A DNA stretch of 64,000 nucleotides from Flavobacterium hydrocarbonoxydans (GCF_009789235.1 NZ_WSTB01000005.1:124001-188000), one strand, 5' to 3'; positions 8,182-16,667 are shown, numbered from the stretch's first letter. The notes: generated by a model from the letters alone, not told the origin. Numbers and translations: made by a program.

Positions 8182-8790
8182 CTTACTTCCTCAGCTACCG
8201 GGCTTACATTCTCGCATACGACGCTTACATCCTCAGTTACCAAGCTTACATTCTCACATACAACGCTTACATCCTCAGGTACCGGGCTTACATTCTCACA
8301 TACGACGCTTACATCCTCAGCTACCGAGCTTACATCCTCAGCTACCGGGCTTACATTCTCGCATACGACGCTTACATCCTCAGCCACCGGACTTACATTC
8401 TCACACACGACGCTTATATCCTCAGTTACAAAGCTTACATTCTCACATACGACGCTTACTTTCTCAGTTACCGGGCTCATTAACGACTTTACCAAGCTTA
8501 TTAACGAAGTTACGAAGGTCGCCAACAAACTTACCAAGGTCGTCAACGACTTTACGACGCTTACTAACTAACTTACGAAGGTCGCCAACAAATTTACCAC
8601 GCTCGCCAACGATTTTACCACGCTTACTAACGAACTTACGAAGGTCGCCAACAAACTTACCACGCTCGCCAACGACTTTACCACGCTTACTAACGAACTT
8701 ACGAAGGTCGCCAACAAACTTACCACGCTCGCCAACGACTTTACCACGCTTACTAACAAACTTACCACGCTCGTTAACGAATTTACGAGG
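8182..8790. repeat. Tandem array of 29 units of exactly 21 nt, two families
   Basis: The 609 bp divide into 29 units of 21 nt with no insertion or deletion. Units 1-14 (8182-8475) alternate between a type with CTTACATCCTCAGCTACC and a type with CTTACATTCTCACATACG, giving a 42-nt higher-order repeat. Units 15-29 (8476-8790) rotate through three types (CTTACTAACGAACTTACG, GTCGCCAACAAACTTACC, CTCGCCAACGACTTTACC), a 63-nt higher-order repeat. Since 21 is seven codons, reading frames stay open on both strands. On the minus strand, one frame from an ATG at 8793 to 8464 encodes KFV-type heptads (109 residues) and starts 24 bases after the upstream oxidoreductase stop. Another frame (8768 to 8166) encodes VSVV-type heptads and is interrupted once, by a TAG in unit 19. 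A 225-codon plus-strand ORF (8144-8821) also spans it. Which, if any, is translated is undecided. Confidence 0.9.
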
Positions 8791-8817
8791 CATTATTTTT
8801 TTGAGAGGTAGAAAATC

Positions 8818-9414
8818 TTAGGAGCAGTAGCTTTTTATTTTTTCGATTACCGATTTAATTTGGATTTGATGCTCATCGTAAACCTTTTCTTTATCTAAAG
8901 TTCCGCCCAGAATAAGCATCTCTTTGTTTTCAAAACGTTTGCCTAAACGGTCGTTCAGGAAGACGGTTTTCATGCTTTTGGCAATTTCTATTTCGTCCAG
9001 AAAAGCATTGGGATGCCCGGCGGTACAAACGGCAAGTCCTAAGGGTACGGTTTTCATTTTGGCATCAGACTGGTCGTTCGCGTACGCATATCCCACCGAA
9101 TATACTCTATCGAACCAGCCTTTCATCTTCGCGGGACAATCGCTCCACCATACCGGATATATAAAAATGATAGCATCTGCCTTTGCTATTTTTTGATGTT
9201 CCAATATAACATCCGCAGGAATGGGCAGGGCAGTGTTTATAAGGCCTTCTCTTTCGTATTCGGCTTCGGTCATGTCGCTCTGAAAACCCATTTCGTAAAG
9301 ATCAGAGATTTCGAGATTCCAATTTTGAGCCGCAATCAGCTCTTTCAGCTGTTCCAAAACCTGAAAGGTGTACGATTGTTTGCTGGGATGACTGTAGATG
9401 ATGAGGATGTTCAT
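8818..9414 (-). CDS. NAD(P)H dehydrogenase (quinone), flavodoxin-like fold
   Basis: A 198-residue cytoplasmic FMN or FAD enzyme of the MdaB/KefF/NQO1-like family, which reduces quinones or other electrophiles by two electrons. Visible marks: the flavin phosphate loop MNILIIYSHPSKQSYTFQVL at the N-terminus, and the flavin-binding segment IIFIYPVWWSDCPAKMKGWF, then DRVYSVGYAY at about 85-112. A third loop, VCTAGHPNAF, is near residue 130. The physiological substrate is unknown. It is the gene directly upstream of the 21-nt array on the same strand. Confidence 0.9.
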   Translation of the reverse strand: MNILIIYSHPSKQSYTFQVLEQLKELIAAQNWNLEISDLYEMGFQSDMTEAEYEREGLINTALPIPADVILEHQKIAKADAIIFIYPVWWSDCPAKMKGWFDRVYSVGYAYANDQSDAKMKTVPLGLAVCTAGHPNAFLDEIEIAKSMKTVFLNDRLGKRFENKEMLILGGTLDKEKVYDEHQIQIKSVIEKIKSYCS

Positions 9415-9550
9415 GTGGTTTGTTTTCGGTTGTAACTTTTTGGCTGATACGAAAATAAGGATTTATGTTGTGGTTTTTTGAAAGTTAATGGTCTTTAGAC
9501 TGGTTTGCCATTGCGGGAAACTTGTTTTGTAAAAAGGTAGAGATTTTGAA

Positions 9551-9678
9551 TAGCCTCCTGCTTTAGCTGGAGGGAATAAATTGCAATAGTAAAAAATGGC
9601 TTTAGCCTAAAGTATCGTTTTTTGGCTAAAGCCAATTGTAGAATTTATTAAAAAACCTCCAGCTAAAGCTGGAGGCTA
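9551..9678. repeat. REP-like inverted palindrome pair
   Basis: Nested palindromes. The outer arms at 9551-9574 and 9656-9678 share TTTAGCTGGAGG/CCTCCAGCTAAAG. The inner ones (9598-9607, 9622-9635) carry GGCTTTAGCC and GGCTAAAGCC. This is the arrangement of REPIN elements mobilised by REP-associated transposases. No such transposase is in the window. It fills the gap before the ATPase gene. Confidence 0.7.
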
Positions 9679-9722
9679 GTGAAGGTTTTTGATGTTTTTA
9701 TATGATTTCTATTGGCAGAAGG

Positions 9723-11210
9723 CTACATTACTTTTCTAATGCTATCCAAAAAATCATTAACTGATTCTTGATTATCCTTTTTCCATCGATTAAATAATTT
9801 TGAATAACCATTACCAAATTCTTTCTTATTTATAGTAGATAAAAACCAACTCTTATGTACACCTTTACCATCATTTGTAAAATTATTAAAACAAGTTAGT
9901 TTTGTAAAATTATTTTCATCATCCCAAAAATCATCATAATCAGATAAGTTTTTGACAAAATCATACATGACAGTTTCGGGTCTAAACTCTGTTGGAAGAA
10001 AAACTGTTCTTGGTGGTATTTTTTTTGAATTCAATTTTTTCTTTACATCTCCATCTAAAATAAAATATACTTTTTTGAAAATTGAATGGTTTGATTCAGC
10101 CATAGAAATAATTGTTCCATCTGGAAAAGGACCTTTTTCTATATTTACTATTTTTTTTAATTCTGTATTATTTATAAGATTTTTAATCCAATATTGTGCA
10201 ACTTCATCTTCACATATAAAGTTGATTTTTTCAGTAACCTTAATTTTAGATACTTCATTTTTTATTTTTAATCTAATATATTCCACAGATGGATTTATAG
10301 AATTCTTTACTTTACCGTCTAGCAAATTGAAGTAATTTATTTTTGTATCATTGCCAAATTTATCCTTTAAGTATTCTAATATTTCAACTGAATGTGTCGT
10401 GAAAATTATTTGAATGTCAAGTTTTCTTGCATATCTAAATAAGACGTCAATTAATCTACATTGTGAAGCTGCATATAATGTCGAATCTATTTCATCAATT
10501 AAAATAATTCCTCCATTAAAACTATCTTTATTTTTTTCTTTTAAAATTTCAAATGAAATTAGAGAAGAAATTATTTGAGAAATATTATCCTGACCAGCAG
10601 AATTTCCTAAGTGTCCGTAAACTTCAGTCTGTAAAGCTAAAAGTTTTTTATTGGTAGACTTTACAGGTTCAGGCCTTATTTTATCATTTACTAAGACAAA
10701 TATTTCTTTGATTAAATTAGAATAAGTATTTATGTATTTACTTGAAAGAGAAGGATTAAAAGATGAAATTTTATTTTCAGTTGCTAATGGTATCAATCTT
10801 TTTAATCCCAAGTAGATTATTGGATGATCTAATGCTTTTCCCCTACCATCAAAATCAGTCCTATATCTTTCGGGAGATTTTTCGGTCTTATTTACATATC
10901 TAGTATTTATTTGTTTACTTTCTTCTATTAATGAACTTGATAGAGAATAATTGAATTTAACTTCATACTCTTTGATATAATCATTTGTAGGGCAGAACTT
11001 GAAAACATTTCTATAGTCTTCTTTAAAATAAGTATCTAAAATAGTTTTTTCTTTAGATTTAAAATCACAAAGCTGAGCAATCCAGCCAAGGATTGATGAC
11101 TTGCCTGTTCCGTTTAGACCAGTTATAACTGTTATATAATTTCCAAATTCAACTTTTTGGCTTTCAATATGTCTAAAATTCTGTATTTCTAAACTATTTA
11201 ATTTAGTCAT
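9723..11210 (-). CDS. AAA ATPase with OLD/TOPRIM-like C-terminal region
   Basis: 495 residues. The ABC-type ATPase parts are present in order: Walker A GLNGTGKSS at 31-39, signature-like NSAGQDN at 203-209, Walker B IILIDE at 235-240 and H-loop TTHS at 271-274. The C-terminal third looks like a degenerate TOPRIM segment, with FICEDEVAQY at 331-340 (acidic pair) and VYFILDGD at 381-388 (DxD). A LPTEFRPETV segment near 405 is often seen in OLD-type proteins. Such proteins include phage-defence nucleases (OLD, GajA) and many uncharacterised homologues. It stands alone, without a Gabija-, PARIS- or retron-type partner. Its codon use looks more AT-rich than its neighbours, suggesting transfer. A defence role is inference. 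Confidence 0.75.
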   Translation of the reverse strand: MTKLNSLEIQNFRHIESQKVEFGNYITVITGLNGTGKSSILGWIAQLCDFKSKEKTILDTYFKEDYRNVFKFCPTNDYIKEYEVKFNYSLSSSLIEESKQINTRYVNKTEKSPERYRTDFDGRGKALDHPIIYLGLKRLIPLATENKISSFNPSLSSKYINTYSNLIKEIFVLVNDKIRPEPVKSTNKKLLALQTEVYGHLGNSAGQDNISQIISSLISFEILKEKNKDSFNGGIILIDEIDSTLYAASQCRLIDVLFRYARKLDIQIIFTTHSVEILEYLKDKFGNDTKINYFNLLDGKVKNSINPSVEYIRLKIKNEVSKIKVTEKINFICEDEVAQYWIKNLINNTELKKIVNIEKGPFPDGTIISMAESNHSIFKKVYFILDGDVKKKLNSKKIPPRTVFLPTEFRPETVMYDFVKNLSDYDDFWDDENNFTKLTCFNNFTNDGKGVHKSWFLSTINKKEFGNGYSKLFNRWKKDNQESVNDFLDSIRKVM

Positions 11211-11387
11211 TATATGTTTGAATTAGAAAAAAATAAATACTTTCTTAACAAGAGAAATCAAACATAACAATTTTATATACAAAAAACTAATCTAGTCTAT
11301 AAAAAACAAAACCACAAACTACACCAAAATCCACATAAAAAAATAGTGAAAATTCGTGTAATTCGTGGCTAAAAATATAAGTCTCGA

Positions 11388-12677
11388 TTACCCCAAAAAC
11401 GCCTTCAGTTCCTCATACTTAGAAATCTTCACGCTTACTTTTTCTTTATCCAAAACACTTTCAATTTGTGTTGGAATAGGAAGCGTAATGCCTAAAGCAG
11501 GTTCTACTACATCCAGGAATTTAATAGGGTGAGCGGTTTCTAAGAAAACACCAATCGCGTTATCGTGTTTTTGCAATTCTTTTTTAAGACCTAAATACCC
11601 AACAGCTCCGTGTGGTTCTGCAATATACCCATCGGTGTTATAGATATTTTTCATAGCTTCAAGTGTTTGCTCATCGGTATAACTATAAGAAGAGAAATCT
11701 TTTTCGAACGCTTTTAACTCATTGTTGTACAATTCCTGAATACGGATAAAGTTACTTGGGTTGCCCACATCCATTGCGTTCGAGATCGTTGCCTTAGAAG
11801 GTTTTGGGGCGTATTTTCCGTTTTCTAAGAATCTTGGTACGGTATCGTTTACGTTGGTAGCTGCTACAAAATGCTCAATTGGCAAACCTAATTTCTTCGC
11901 CATGATTCCCGCGCAAATATTCCCGAAATTACCGCTTGGGCAGGAGAAAATAAGGGGTTTGTTTTGGCTCTTCAAAGCTTTATACGCAAAGAAAAAATAA
12001 AACATTTGCGGCAACCAGCGCGCTATATTGATAGAATTTGCTGAGGTTAGGTTTTTGTGCGCTAAAGTATCATCTAAAAATGCTTTTTTTACCATGTCCT
12101 GGCAATCATCAAAAACACCATCTACTTCCAGTGCTTTGATGTTTTGTCCTAAAGTTGTCAATTGTCTTTCCTGAATGTCGCTCACTTTTCCTGACGGATA
12201 TAAAATCACAACATCAACACCAGCAACGCCTAAAAACCCGCTGGCAACTGCACCGCCCGTATCTCCCGATGTAGCGACCAAAACTGTATTTTGACTGTCT
12301 TTGTTGTCTTTATTAAAATAACCCAAACAACGTGACATAAAGCGTGCGCCAACGTCTTTGAACGCCATGGTTGGACCGTGAAATAACTCTAACGAATAGA
12401 TTCCGTTTTCGACTTTCACTACCGGAAAATCAAAAACTAAAGTCTCGGCAATAATTTCTTTTAAAACGGTCTCAGGAATTTCATTTCCCACAAATTGTTT
12501 AATGGCTTCGAAAGCAATTTCTTCGTGTGATAAACTTTCGATTTTATCAAAAAAAGAAGGTTCTAAAGCGGTAATGTTCTCTGGGAAATATAATCCTTTA
12601 TCACTCGCTAATCCTTGTATTACAGCTTCCTGAAACGAAACTTTTGGGGCATTATGGTTTAAACTATAGTATTTCAT
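11388..12677 (-). CDS. thrC: Threonine synthase
   Basis: Converts O-phosphohomoserine to threonine with PLP, the last step of the pathway. 429 residues, the usual length for this type. The PLP lysine is in FHGPTMAFKDVGARF (Lys107), and the phosphate-binding glycine loop is in FSCPSGNFGNICAG. A SGDTGGAVASGF segment near residue 135 also matches. Last gene of thrA-thrB-thrC on the minus strand. The spacer before it holds a long imperfect hairpin instead of an overlap. The ATG at 12677 starts MKYYSLNHNAPKVSF, the family's normal beginning. Confidence 0.97.
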   Translation of the reverse strand: MKYYSLNHNAPKVSFQEAVIQGLASDKGLYFPENITALEPSFFDKIESLSHEEIAFEAIKQFVGNEIPETVLKEIIAETLVFDFPVVKVENGIYSLELFHGPTMAFKDVGARFMSRCLGYFNKDNKDSQNTVLVATSGDTGGAVASGFLGVAGVDVVILYPSGKVSDIQERQLTTLGQNIKALEVDGVFDDCQDMVKKAFLDDTLAHKNLTSANSINIARWLPQMFYFFFAYKALKSQNKPLIFSCPSGNFGNICAGIMAKKLGLPIEHFVAATNVNDTVPRFLENGKYAPKPSKATISNAMDVGNPSNFIRIQELYNNELKAFEKDFSSYSYTDEQTLEAMKNIYNTDGYIAEPHGAVGYLGLKKELQKHDNAIGVFLETAHPIKFLDVVEPALGITLPIPTQIESVLDKEKVSVKISKYEELKAFLG

Positions 12678-12689
12678 TCTTTTTAAGTT

Positions 12690-12880
12690 GTTAGTTTTTT
12701 AGTCCTTAGTTCTTAGTTCCTAGTCCTTAGTTCTTTAGTTCTTAATCTTTTAGGTCTTAGTTCTCAGTCTTTTAGTCTTTTAGTCTTTAACTTTTTACAA
12801 CTAGGGACTAATTACTAGGGACTAAAAAAACTAAGGACTAGGGACTAAAAATACTAAGGACTAGGGACTAAAAAACTAAG
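12690..12880. repeat. Long imperfect inverted repeat of GGGACTAA/TTAGTCC words in the thrB-thrC spacer
   Basis: The left arm (about 12690-12790) is made of TTAGTCCTTAGTTC-like words, the right arm (about 12800-12880) of CTAAGGACTAGGGACTAA-like words. The arms are largely complementary and would fold in the thrB-thrC transcript. Confidence 0.75.
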
Positions 12881-12887
12881 TACTCTT

Positions 12888-13808
12888 TTACAAAATCCTC
12901 ACACCATCAGGATTAATTTTCGAAACGTGAATTTCATACGGTAAATTCATCTTTTCGTAAACGTCACTCATGGCTTTGGCGATTTGGTTGGCGGTGTCAA
13001 TTCCTCTGCTTAAAGCGAAAATAGAAGGACCGGATCCTGAAATTCCGGAACCTAAAGCGCCATTTTCAAGAGCGGTTTGTTTTATTTGATCAAAACCAGG
13101 AATCAAAACACTTCGTAAAGGCTCAACGATTTCGTCATGAAGCGAACGGCCGATTAAGTCGTAATCTTTGGTGTATAAACCAGCGATTAATCCGCCTACA
13201 TTTCCCCATTGCATGATGGCGCTTTTTAGGGAAACGGTTTGTTTTAGTACCGAACGCGCATCCGAAGTTTTCAGCTCAATTTGAGGATGAACTACTGTTG
13301 CGAACAATTCTTCAGGACTGTCAATTCTGATAATATCTAATGGAGCGTAACTTCTTACCAAGGTAAAACCACCCAAAAGAGCAGGAGCAACGTTGTCAGC
13401 ATGTGCGTTTCCGCTGGCTAATTTCTCGCCCTGCATCGCAAATTGCACTAATTCTTTACGGGAATAAGGTCTGCCTAACAATTCATTTATCCCGAAAACC
13501 GCTCCGGCTGAACTGGCAGCACTACTCCCGATTCCGCTTCCGGCTTTGATGTGTTTGTAAATTTCAATTTCGAATCCGCAATCAACATCCAAAGTTGCCA
13601 ACATCGCCAAAGCCGCCACTCCGGAAACGTTTTTCTCGGTTTCCATAGGTAAATTAGCGCCTTCAATTTTAGTAATGCGTACCCCTTTTTCGGCTACTTT
13701 TCGAACAATCATTTCATCGCCCGCATTGTCTAAGCAAAGTCCGAGTACGTCAAATCCGCACGAAAGATTGGCGATAGTAGCTGGGCAAAATAGTTTAATC
13801 TGTGTCAT
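12888..13808 (-). CDS. thrB: Homoserine kinase
   Basis: Phosphorylates homoserine with ATP. A GHMP kinase of 306 residues. The ATP-binding motif is IKAGSGIGSSAASSAGAVFG near residues 88-107, and a C-terminal GALGSGISGSGPSIFALS near 248-265 is the third GHMP motif. The N-terminal FCPATIANLSCGFDVLGLCL is characteristic of ThrB. Middle gene of the thr operon. On each side the spacer is about 200 bp and contains a long hairpin, so the genes are linked by order and strand but not tightly packed. Confidence 0.97.
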   Translation of the reverse strand: MTQIKLFCPATIANLSCGFDVLGLCLDNAGDEMIVRKVAEKGVRITKIEGANLPMETEKNVSGVAALAMLATLDVDCGFEIEIYKHIKAGSGIGSSAASSAGAVFGINELLGRPYSRKELVQFAMQGEKLASGNAHADNVAPALLGGFTLVRSYAPLDIIRIDSPEELFATVVHPQIELKTSDARSVLKQTVSLKSAIMQWGNVGGLIAGLYTKDYDLIGRSLHDEIVEPLRSVLIPGFDQIKQTALENGALGSGISGSGPSIFALSRGIDTANQIAKAMSDVYEKMNLPYEIHVSKINPDGVRIL

Positions 13809-13814
13809 TTGTTA

Positions 13815-14012
13815 AAGTTTCTGAGGTTCTAAGTTGCTAAGTTTCTAAGGTTTTAAAAACTTAGCGTTGAATCTCTTATCTATATTATATGAGTGCTTCT
13901 AAAATTCTAAAGAAGCACAATTTTAAATTTTTTACTTAGAGCCTTAGCAACTTAGGAGCTTAGTATCTTTGAAAGAAAACTTAGAAACTTAGCGTCTTAG
14001 TGCCTTAGCGGC
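13815..14012. repeat. Inverted CTTAGCAAC-type repeats in the thrA-thrB spacer
   Basis: The left part reads GGTTCTAAGTTGCTAAG. The right part reads GCCTTAGCAACTTAGGAGC followed by CTTAGCGTCTTAGTGCC. They are complementary over much of their length. The word family recurs near 49690, 59310 and 61330. Confidence 0.7.
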
Positions 14013-14017
14013 TAATC

Positions 14018-16465
14018 TTATACGTTTCCTATTCTGATGACATCCGCAAAAATACCAGACGCAGTTACCGCAGCACCGGCTCCGGCTCCTTTTATCAATA
14101 GCGGCTGATCTACGTAACGGTCTGTGTAAAATAATACGATATTGTCTTTTCCTTCTAGGTTATAGAAAGGATGGTCTTTTGGAATGAATTGCAGGCCAAC
14201 GCTTGCTTTTCCGTTTTCGAATTGTGCAACGTATTTCAATCTTGAATCTTTTGCTAGCGCTTCTTCGTAGATTTTCTCGAAATGCGGCGCGTGTTTGATT
14301 AGCGAAGCAAAAAAGTCTTCGTTGTTTATTGTTGCTAAACATTCGGCAGGCAAAAACGACTCGTTGGCGATGGCGTCAATATCCATTTCATAACCGCTTT
14401 CGCGAATTAGAATCAGGATTTTACGGGCAACGTCAATTCCGCTCAGGTCAATTTTTGGGTCTGGTTCTGTGAAACCTTGAACTCCGGCTTCTTTAACCAC
14501 ATCGTGAAAAGAATTATTCTTATCAAAATTATTGAAAATGAAGTTCAGACTTCCAGACAAAACCGCTTGTATTTTGTGTACTTTATCACCAGAAGCGATT
14601 AAGTTTTTTACAGTATCAATAATTGGTAATCCCGCCCCCACATTCGTTTCAAACAAAAACGGAGCGTTGTATTGGCGTGATAAACTTTTTAGTTTTTTAT
14701 AATTATCAAAAGCTGATGAACAGGCAATTTTGTTGCAAGTTACAACAGCGATACTTTGTTTTAAGAATTGCTCGTAAGTTTCAGAAACACTTGCATTTGC
14801 TGTAATATCAACAAAAATACTGTTACGTAAATTCAGTTCTTTTGCACGGGTGATGAAATCTTCTTTGTTAGCAGTTTCGCCATTGTCAAGAGCCGCCTGC
14901 CATTCTTTAAGCGAAATTCCGTCTTCGTCAAAAAGCATTTTTCGTGAGTTTGACAACGCGATTACACGAACGTTTATTTTTAAATTTTCTTTTAAAAACT
15001 TTCGTTGATTGTGAATCTGCTCGATGAATTTTTCGCCCACATTTCCAACTCCCATTACAAACAGGTTCAATTGTTTAGTGTTTTCTTCGAAGAAGTTTTC
15101 GTGTAAGGTGTTCAGGGCTTTTTTAACATCTCTTTCGTTGATAACCGCCGAGATATTTCTCTCAGAAGCACCTTGCGCAATTGCACGAATGTTCACGTTG
15201 TTTTTTCCTAAAGTGCTGAACATTCGACCACTTAAACCCTGGTGATTCTTCATGTTTTCACCCACCAAAGCAATAATGCAAAGGTTTTTCTCTACGATGC
15301 AAGGGTCGATTTTATTTTGAGAAATTTCAATTTCAAAGGCTTTATTAATTGCAGCTTCGGCATTATCCGCATCCGAATTTAAAATTCCGATACAAATTGA
15401 ATGCTCAGAAGAAGCCTGAGTAATAAAAATAACATTGATTTTTTCGTGTGACAACACTTCAAACAAACGTCTTGACGAACCAGCAACTCCAATCATTCCC
15501 GGACCTTCCAGAGTCAACAACGAAATATTATCAATATGGCTGATTCCTCTTACGGCAGTTCCGTTTGCAGGTGCCTGATTGGTAATCAAAGTTCCGGCTG
15601 CTTCCGGTTCGAATGTATTTTTAATTAAAATCGGAATATTTTTTCTTAAAACCGGCTGAATTGTTGGCGGATACAATACTTTGGCACCAAAATGCGACAA
15701 TTCCATCGCTTCCTGATACGAAATAGTCGGGATTGGATGTGCTTGTTTCACTACTTTTGGGTTGGCAGTAAACATTCCGTTTACGTCAGTCCAGATTTCT
15801 AATTGTGTTGCATCAAGTGCTCCGGCAATGATAGCCGCAGTATAATCAGAACCTCCACGACCCAGAGTAGTAGTAATACCGTCAAGGGTCAATGCTATAA
15901 ATCCTGGCAGAATATTGATTTGCGATTGATTTTCGGCAAAATATTCCTGAATCAATTGATTTGAAATTTCAAAATTCACAGCCGCTTTACCAAAATTATT
16001 ATTGGTTTTAATGATTTCGCGACTGTCTTTATAAGCTGCATTTTTATCGATTTGCTGGTAGGCCTGCGCAATGATATAAGATGAAAGCAGCTCTCCAAAA
16101 CTCAAAATAGTATCAGCTGTTCTTGGAGATAATTCACCTAAAAGAAAACAACCATCTAATAAGGTTTCTAAGTGGTTGATAATTCTTTTGATATGGCTCA
16201 ACAAACTGCTTTGCTCGCTTACCGGAATTAATTCTTTAAGCGTGTCAAGGTGTTTTTTCTCGATTTCGGCCACGATTTCTCTAAAGCTTTCATCGTTGGC
16301 GGCTGCTTTTGCTGCAGCTAATTGTAATAAATCAGTTACTTTGCTTAAAGCCGAAACAACTACTGCTAGTTTTTCTCCTTTTGAATTTTGTTTAACAATT
16401 TCGAGAACGAGTTTTATATTTTGGGCATTGGCTACCGAAGTTCCGCCAAATTTTAATACTTTCAT
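14018..16465 (-). CDS. thrA: Bifunctional aspartate kinase / homoserine dehydrogenase I
   Basis: 815 residues, the full length of the fused enzyme. It catalyses the first and third steps from aspartate to threonine. The kinase domain opens with MKVLKFGGTSVANAQNIKLV and runs to about residue 290 (TTLGRGGSDYTAAIIAGAL near 200). The ACT-type regulatory region follows at about 305-455 (LLTLEGPGMIGVAGSSRRLF). Homoserine dehydrogenase fills the rest, with the nucleotide loop LFVMGVGNVGEKFIEQI near 465 and the substrate region GSLNFIFNNF near 645. Threonine feedback inhibition through the ACT region is expected from the family. First structural gene of the operon. A Thr/Ile-rich leader peptide and its promoter precede it by 100 bp. 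Confidence 0.97.
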   Translation of the reverse strand: MKVLKFGGTSVANAQNIKLVLEIVKQNSKGEKLAVVVSALSKVTDLLQLAAAKAAANDESFREIVAEIEKKHLDTLKELIPVSEQSSLLSHIKRIINHLETLLDGCFLLGELSPRTADTILSFGELLSSYIIAQAYQQIDKNAAYKDSREIIKTNNNFGKAAVNFEISNQLIQEYFAENQSQINILPGFIALTLDGITTTLGRGGSDYTAAIIAGALDATQLEIWTDVNGMFTANPKVVKQAHPIPTISYQEAMELSHFGAKVLYPPTIQPVLRKNIPILIKNTFEPEAAGTLITNQAPANGTAVRGISHIDNISLLTLEGPGMIGVAGSSRRLFEVLSHEKINVIFITQASSEHSICIGILNSDADNAEAAINKAFEIEISQNKIDPCIVEKNLCIIALVGENMKNHQGLSGRMFSTLGKNNVNIRAIAQGASERNISAVINERDVKKALNTLHENFFEENTKQLNLFVMGVGNVGEKFIEQIHNQRKFLKENLKINVRVIALSNSRKMLFDEDGISLKEWQAALDNGETANKEDFITRAKELNLRNSIFVDITANASVSETYEQFLKQSIAVVTCNKIACSSAFDNYKKLKSLSRQYNAPFLFETNVGAGLPIIDTVKNLIASGDKVHKIQAVLSGSLNFIFNNFDKNNSFHDVVKEAGVQGFTEPDPKIDLSGIDVARKILILIRESGYEMDIDAIANESFLPAECLATINNEDFFASLIKHAPHFEKIYEEALAKDSRLKYVAQFENGKASVGLQFIPKDHPFYNLEGKDNIVLFYTDRYVDQPLLIKGAGAGAAVTASGIFADVIRIGNV

Positions 16466-16549
16466 TTTGATATTTTTTTCTTTAAATGTTTTTATGTATC
16501 CAATGACTCTCTTCTTTCAGGAAAAAAGTATAGATAACCAGGATTATAT

Positions 16550-16575
16550 GTAAAAATGTTTACCCCTAAGGGGTA
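16550..16575 (-). promoter_or_regulatory. Two mutually exclusive hairpins at the end of the thr leader
   Basis: On the minus strand the last leader codons and stop lie in a GC-rich hairpin, ACCCC-TTA-GGGGT (16561-16575). A second short stem, GTAAA with TTTAC (16550-16563), uses part of the same bases, so only one can form at a time. No classical terminator with a long U run is seen before thrA, so the exact attenuation mechanism stays open. Confidence 0.45.
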
Positions 16576-16667
16576 GTAGTTGTTGTAGTAGAAATAATAG
16601 TAGCAGCAATTGCAACTCTAGTTGGAGTTGTCATTGTAGATGGATATTTTGCGCTGTTACTTTTCAT
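16566..16667 (-). CDS. thrL: thr operon leader peptide (attenuator candidate)
   Basis: A short gene of 33 codons plus TAG, not normally annotated. The peptide starts MKSNSAKYPSTMTTPTRVA and ends IAATIISTTTTTTP. It holds 11 threonines, six in a row just before the end, and three isoleucines, the two amino acids that control thr operons by attenuation in E. coli. It lies 100 bp before thrA on the same strand. An exact TAnnTTTG promoter lies 10 bp before its ATG, so it is at the very 5' end of the operon mRNA. Its stop codon is inside a GC-rich hairpin. The composition, position and promoter together make chance unlikely. E. coli ThrL is not homologous in sequence, so the symbol is by role. An internal ATG at codon 12 is an alternative start. 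Confidence 0.8.
   Translation of the reverse strand: MKSNSAKYPSTMTTPTRVAIAATIISTTTTTTP

Noticed and set aside
8182..8790. CRISPR array
   Set aside because: Units follow one another without unique spacers, and no cas gene is in the window. The same applies to 52586-53129.
8144..8821. 225-codon plus-strand ORF rich in Leu, Pro and Arg
   Set aside because: It is open only because the 21-nt units contain no stop in that frame. It has no promoter-like element before the ATG, and its substitutions are mostly nonsynonymous.
16466..16565. Classical Rho-independent attenuator just before thrA
   Set aside because: The only stem followed by a U run (ATAAT with GTTAT) is short and weak. I list the two hairpins at the leader stop instead, without claiming a terminator.
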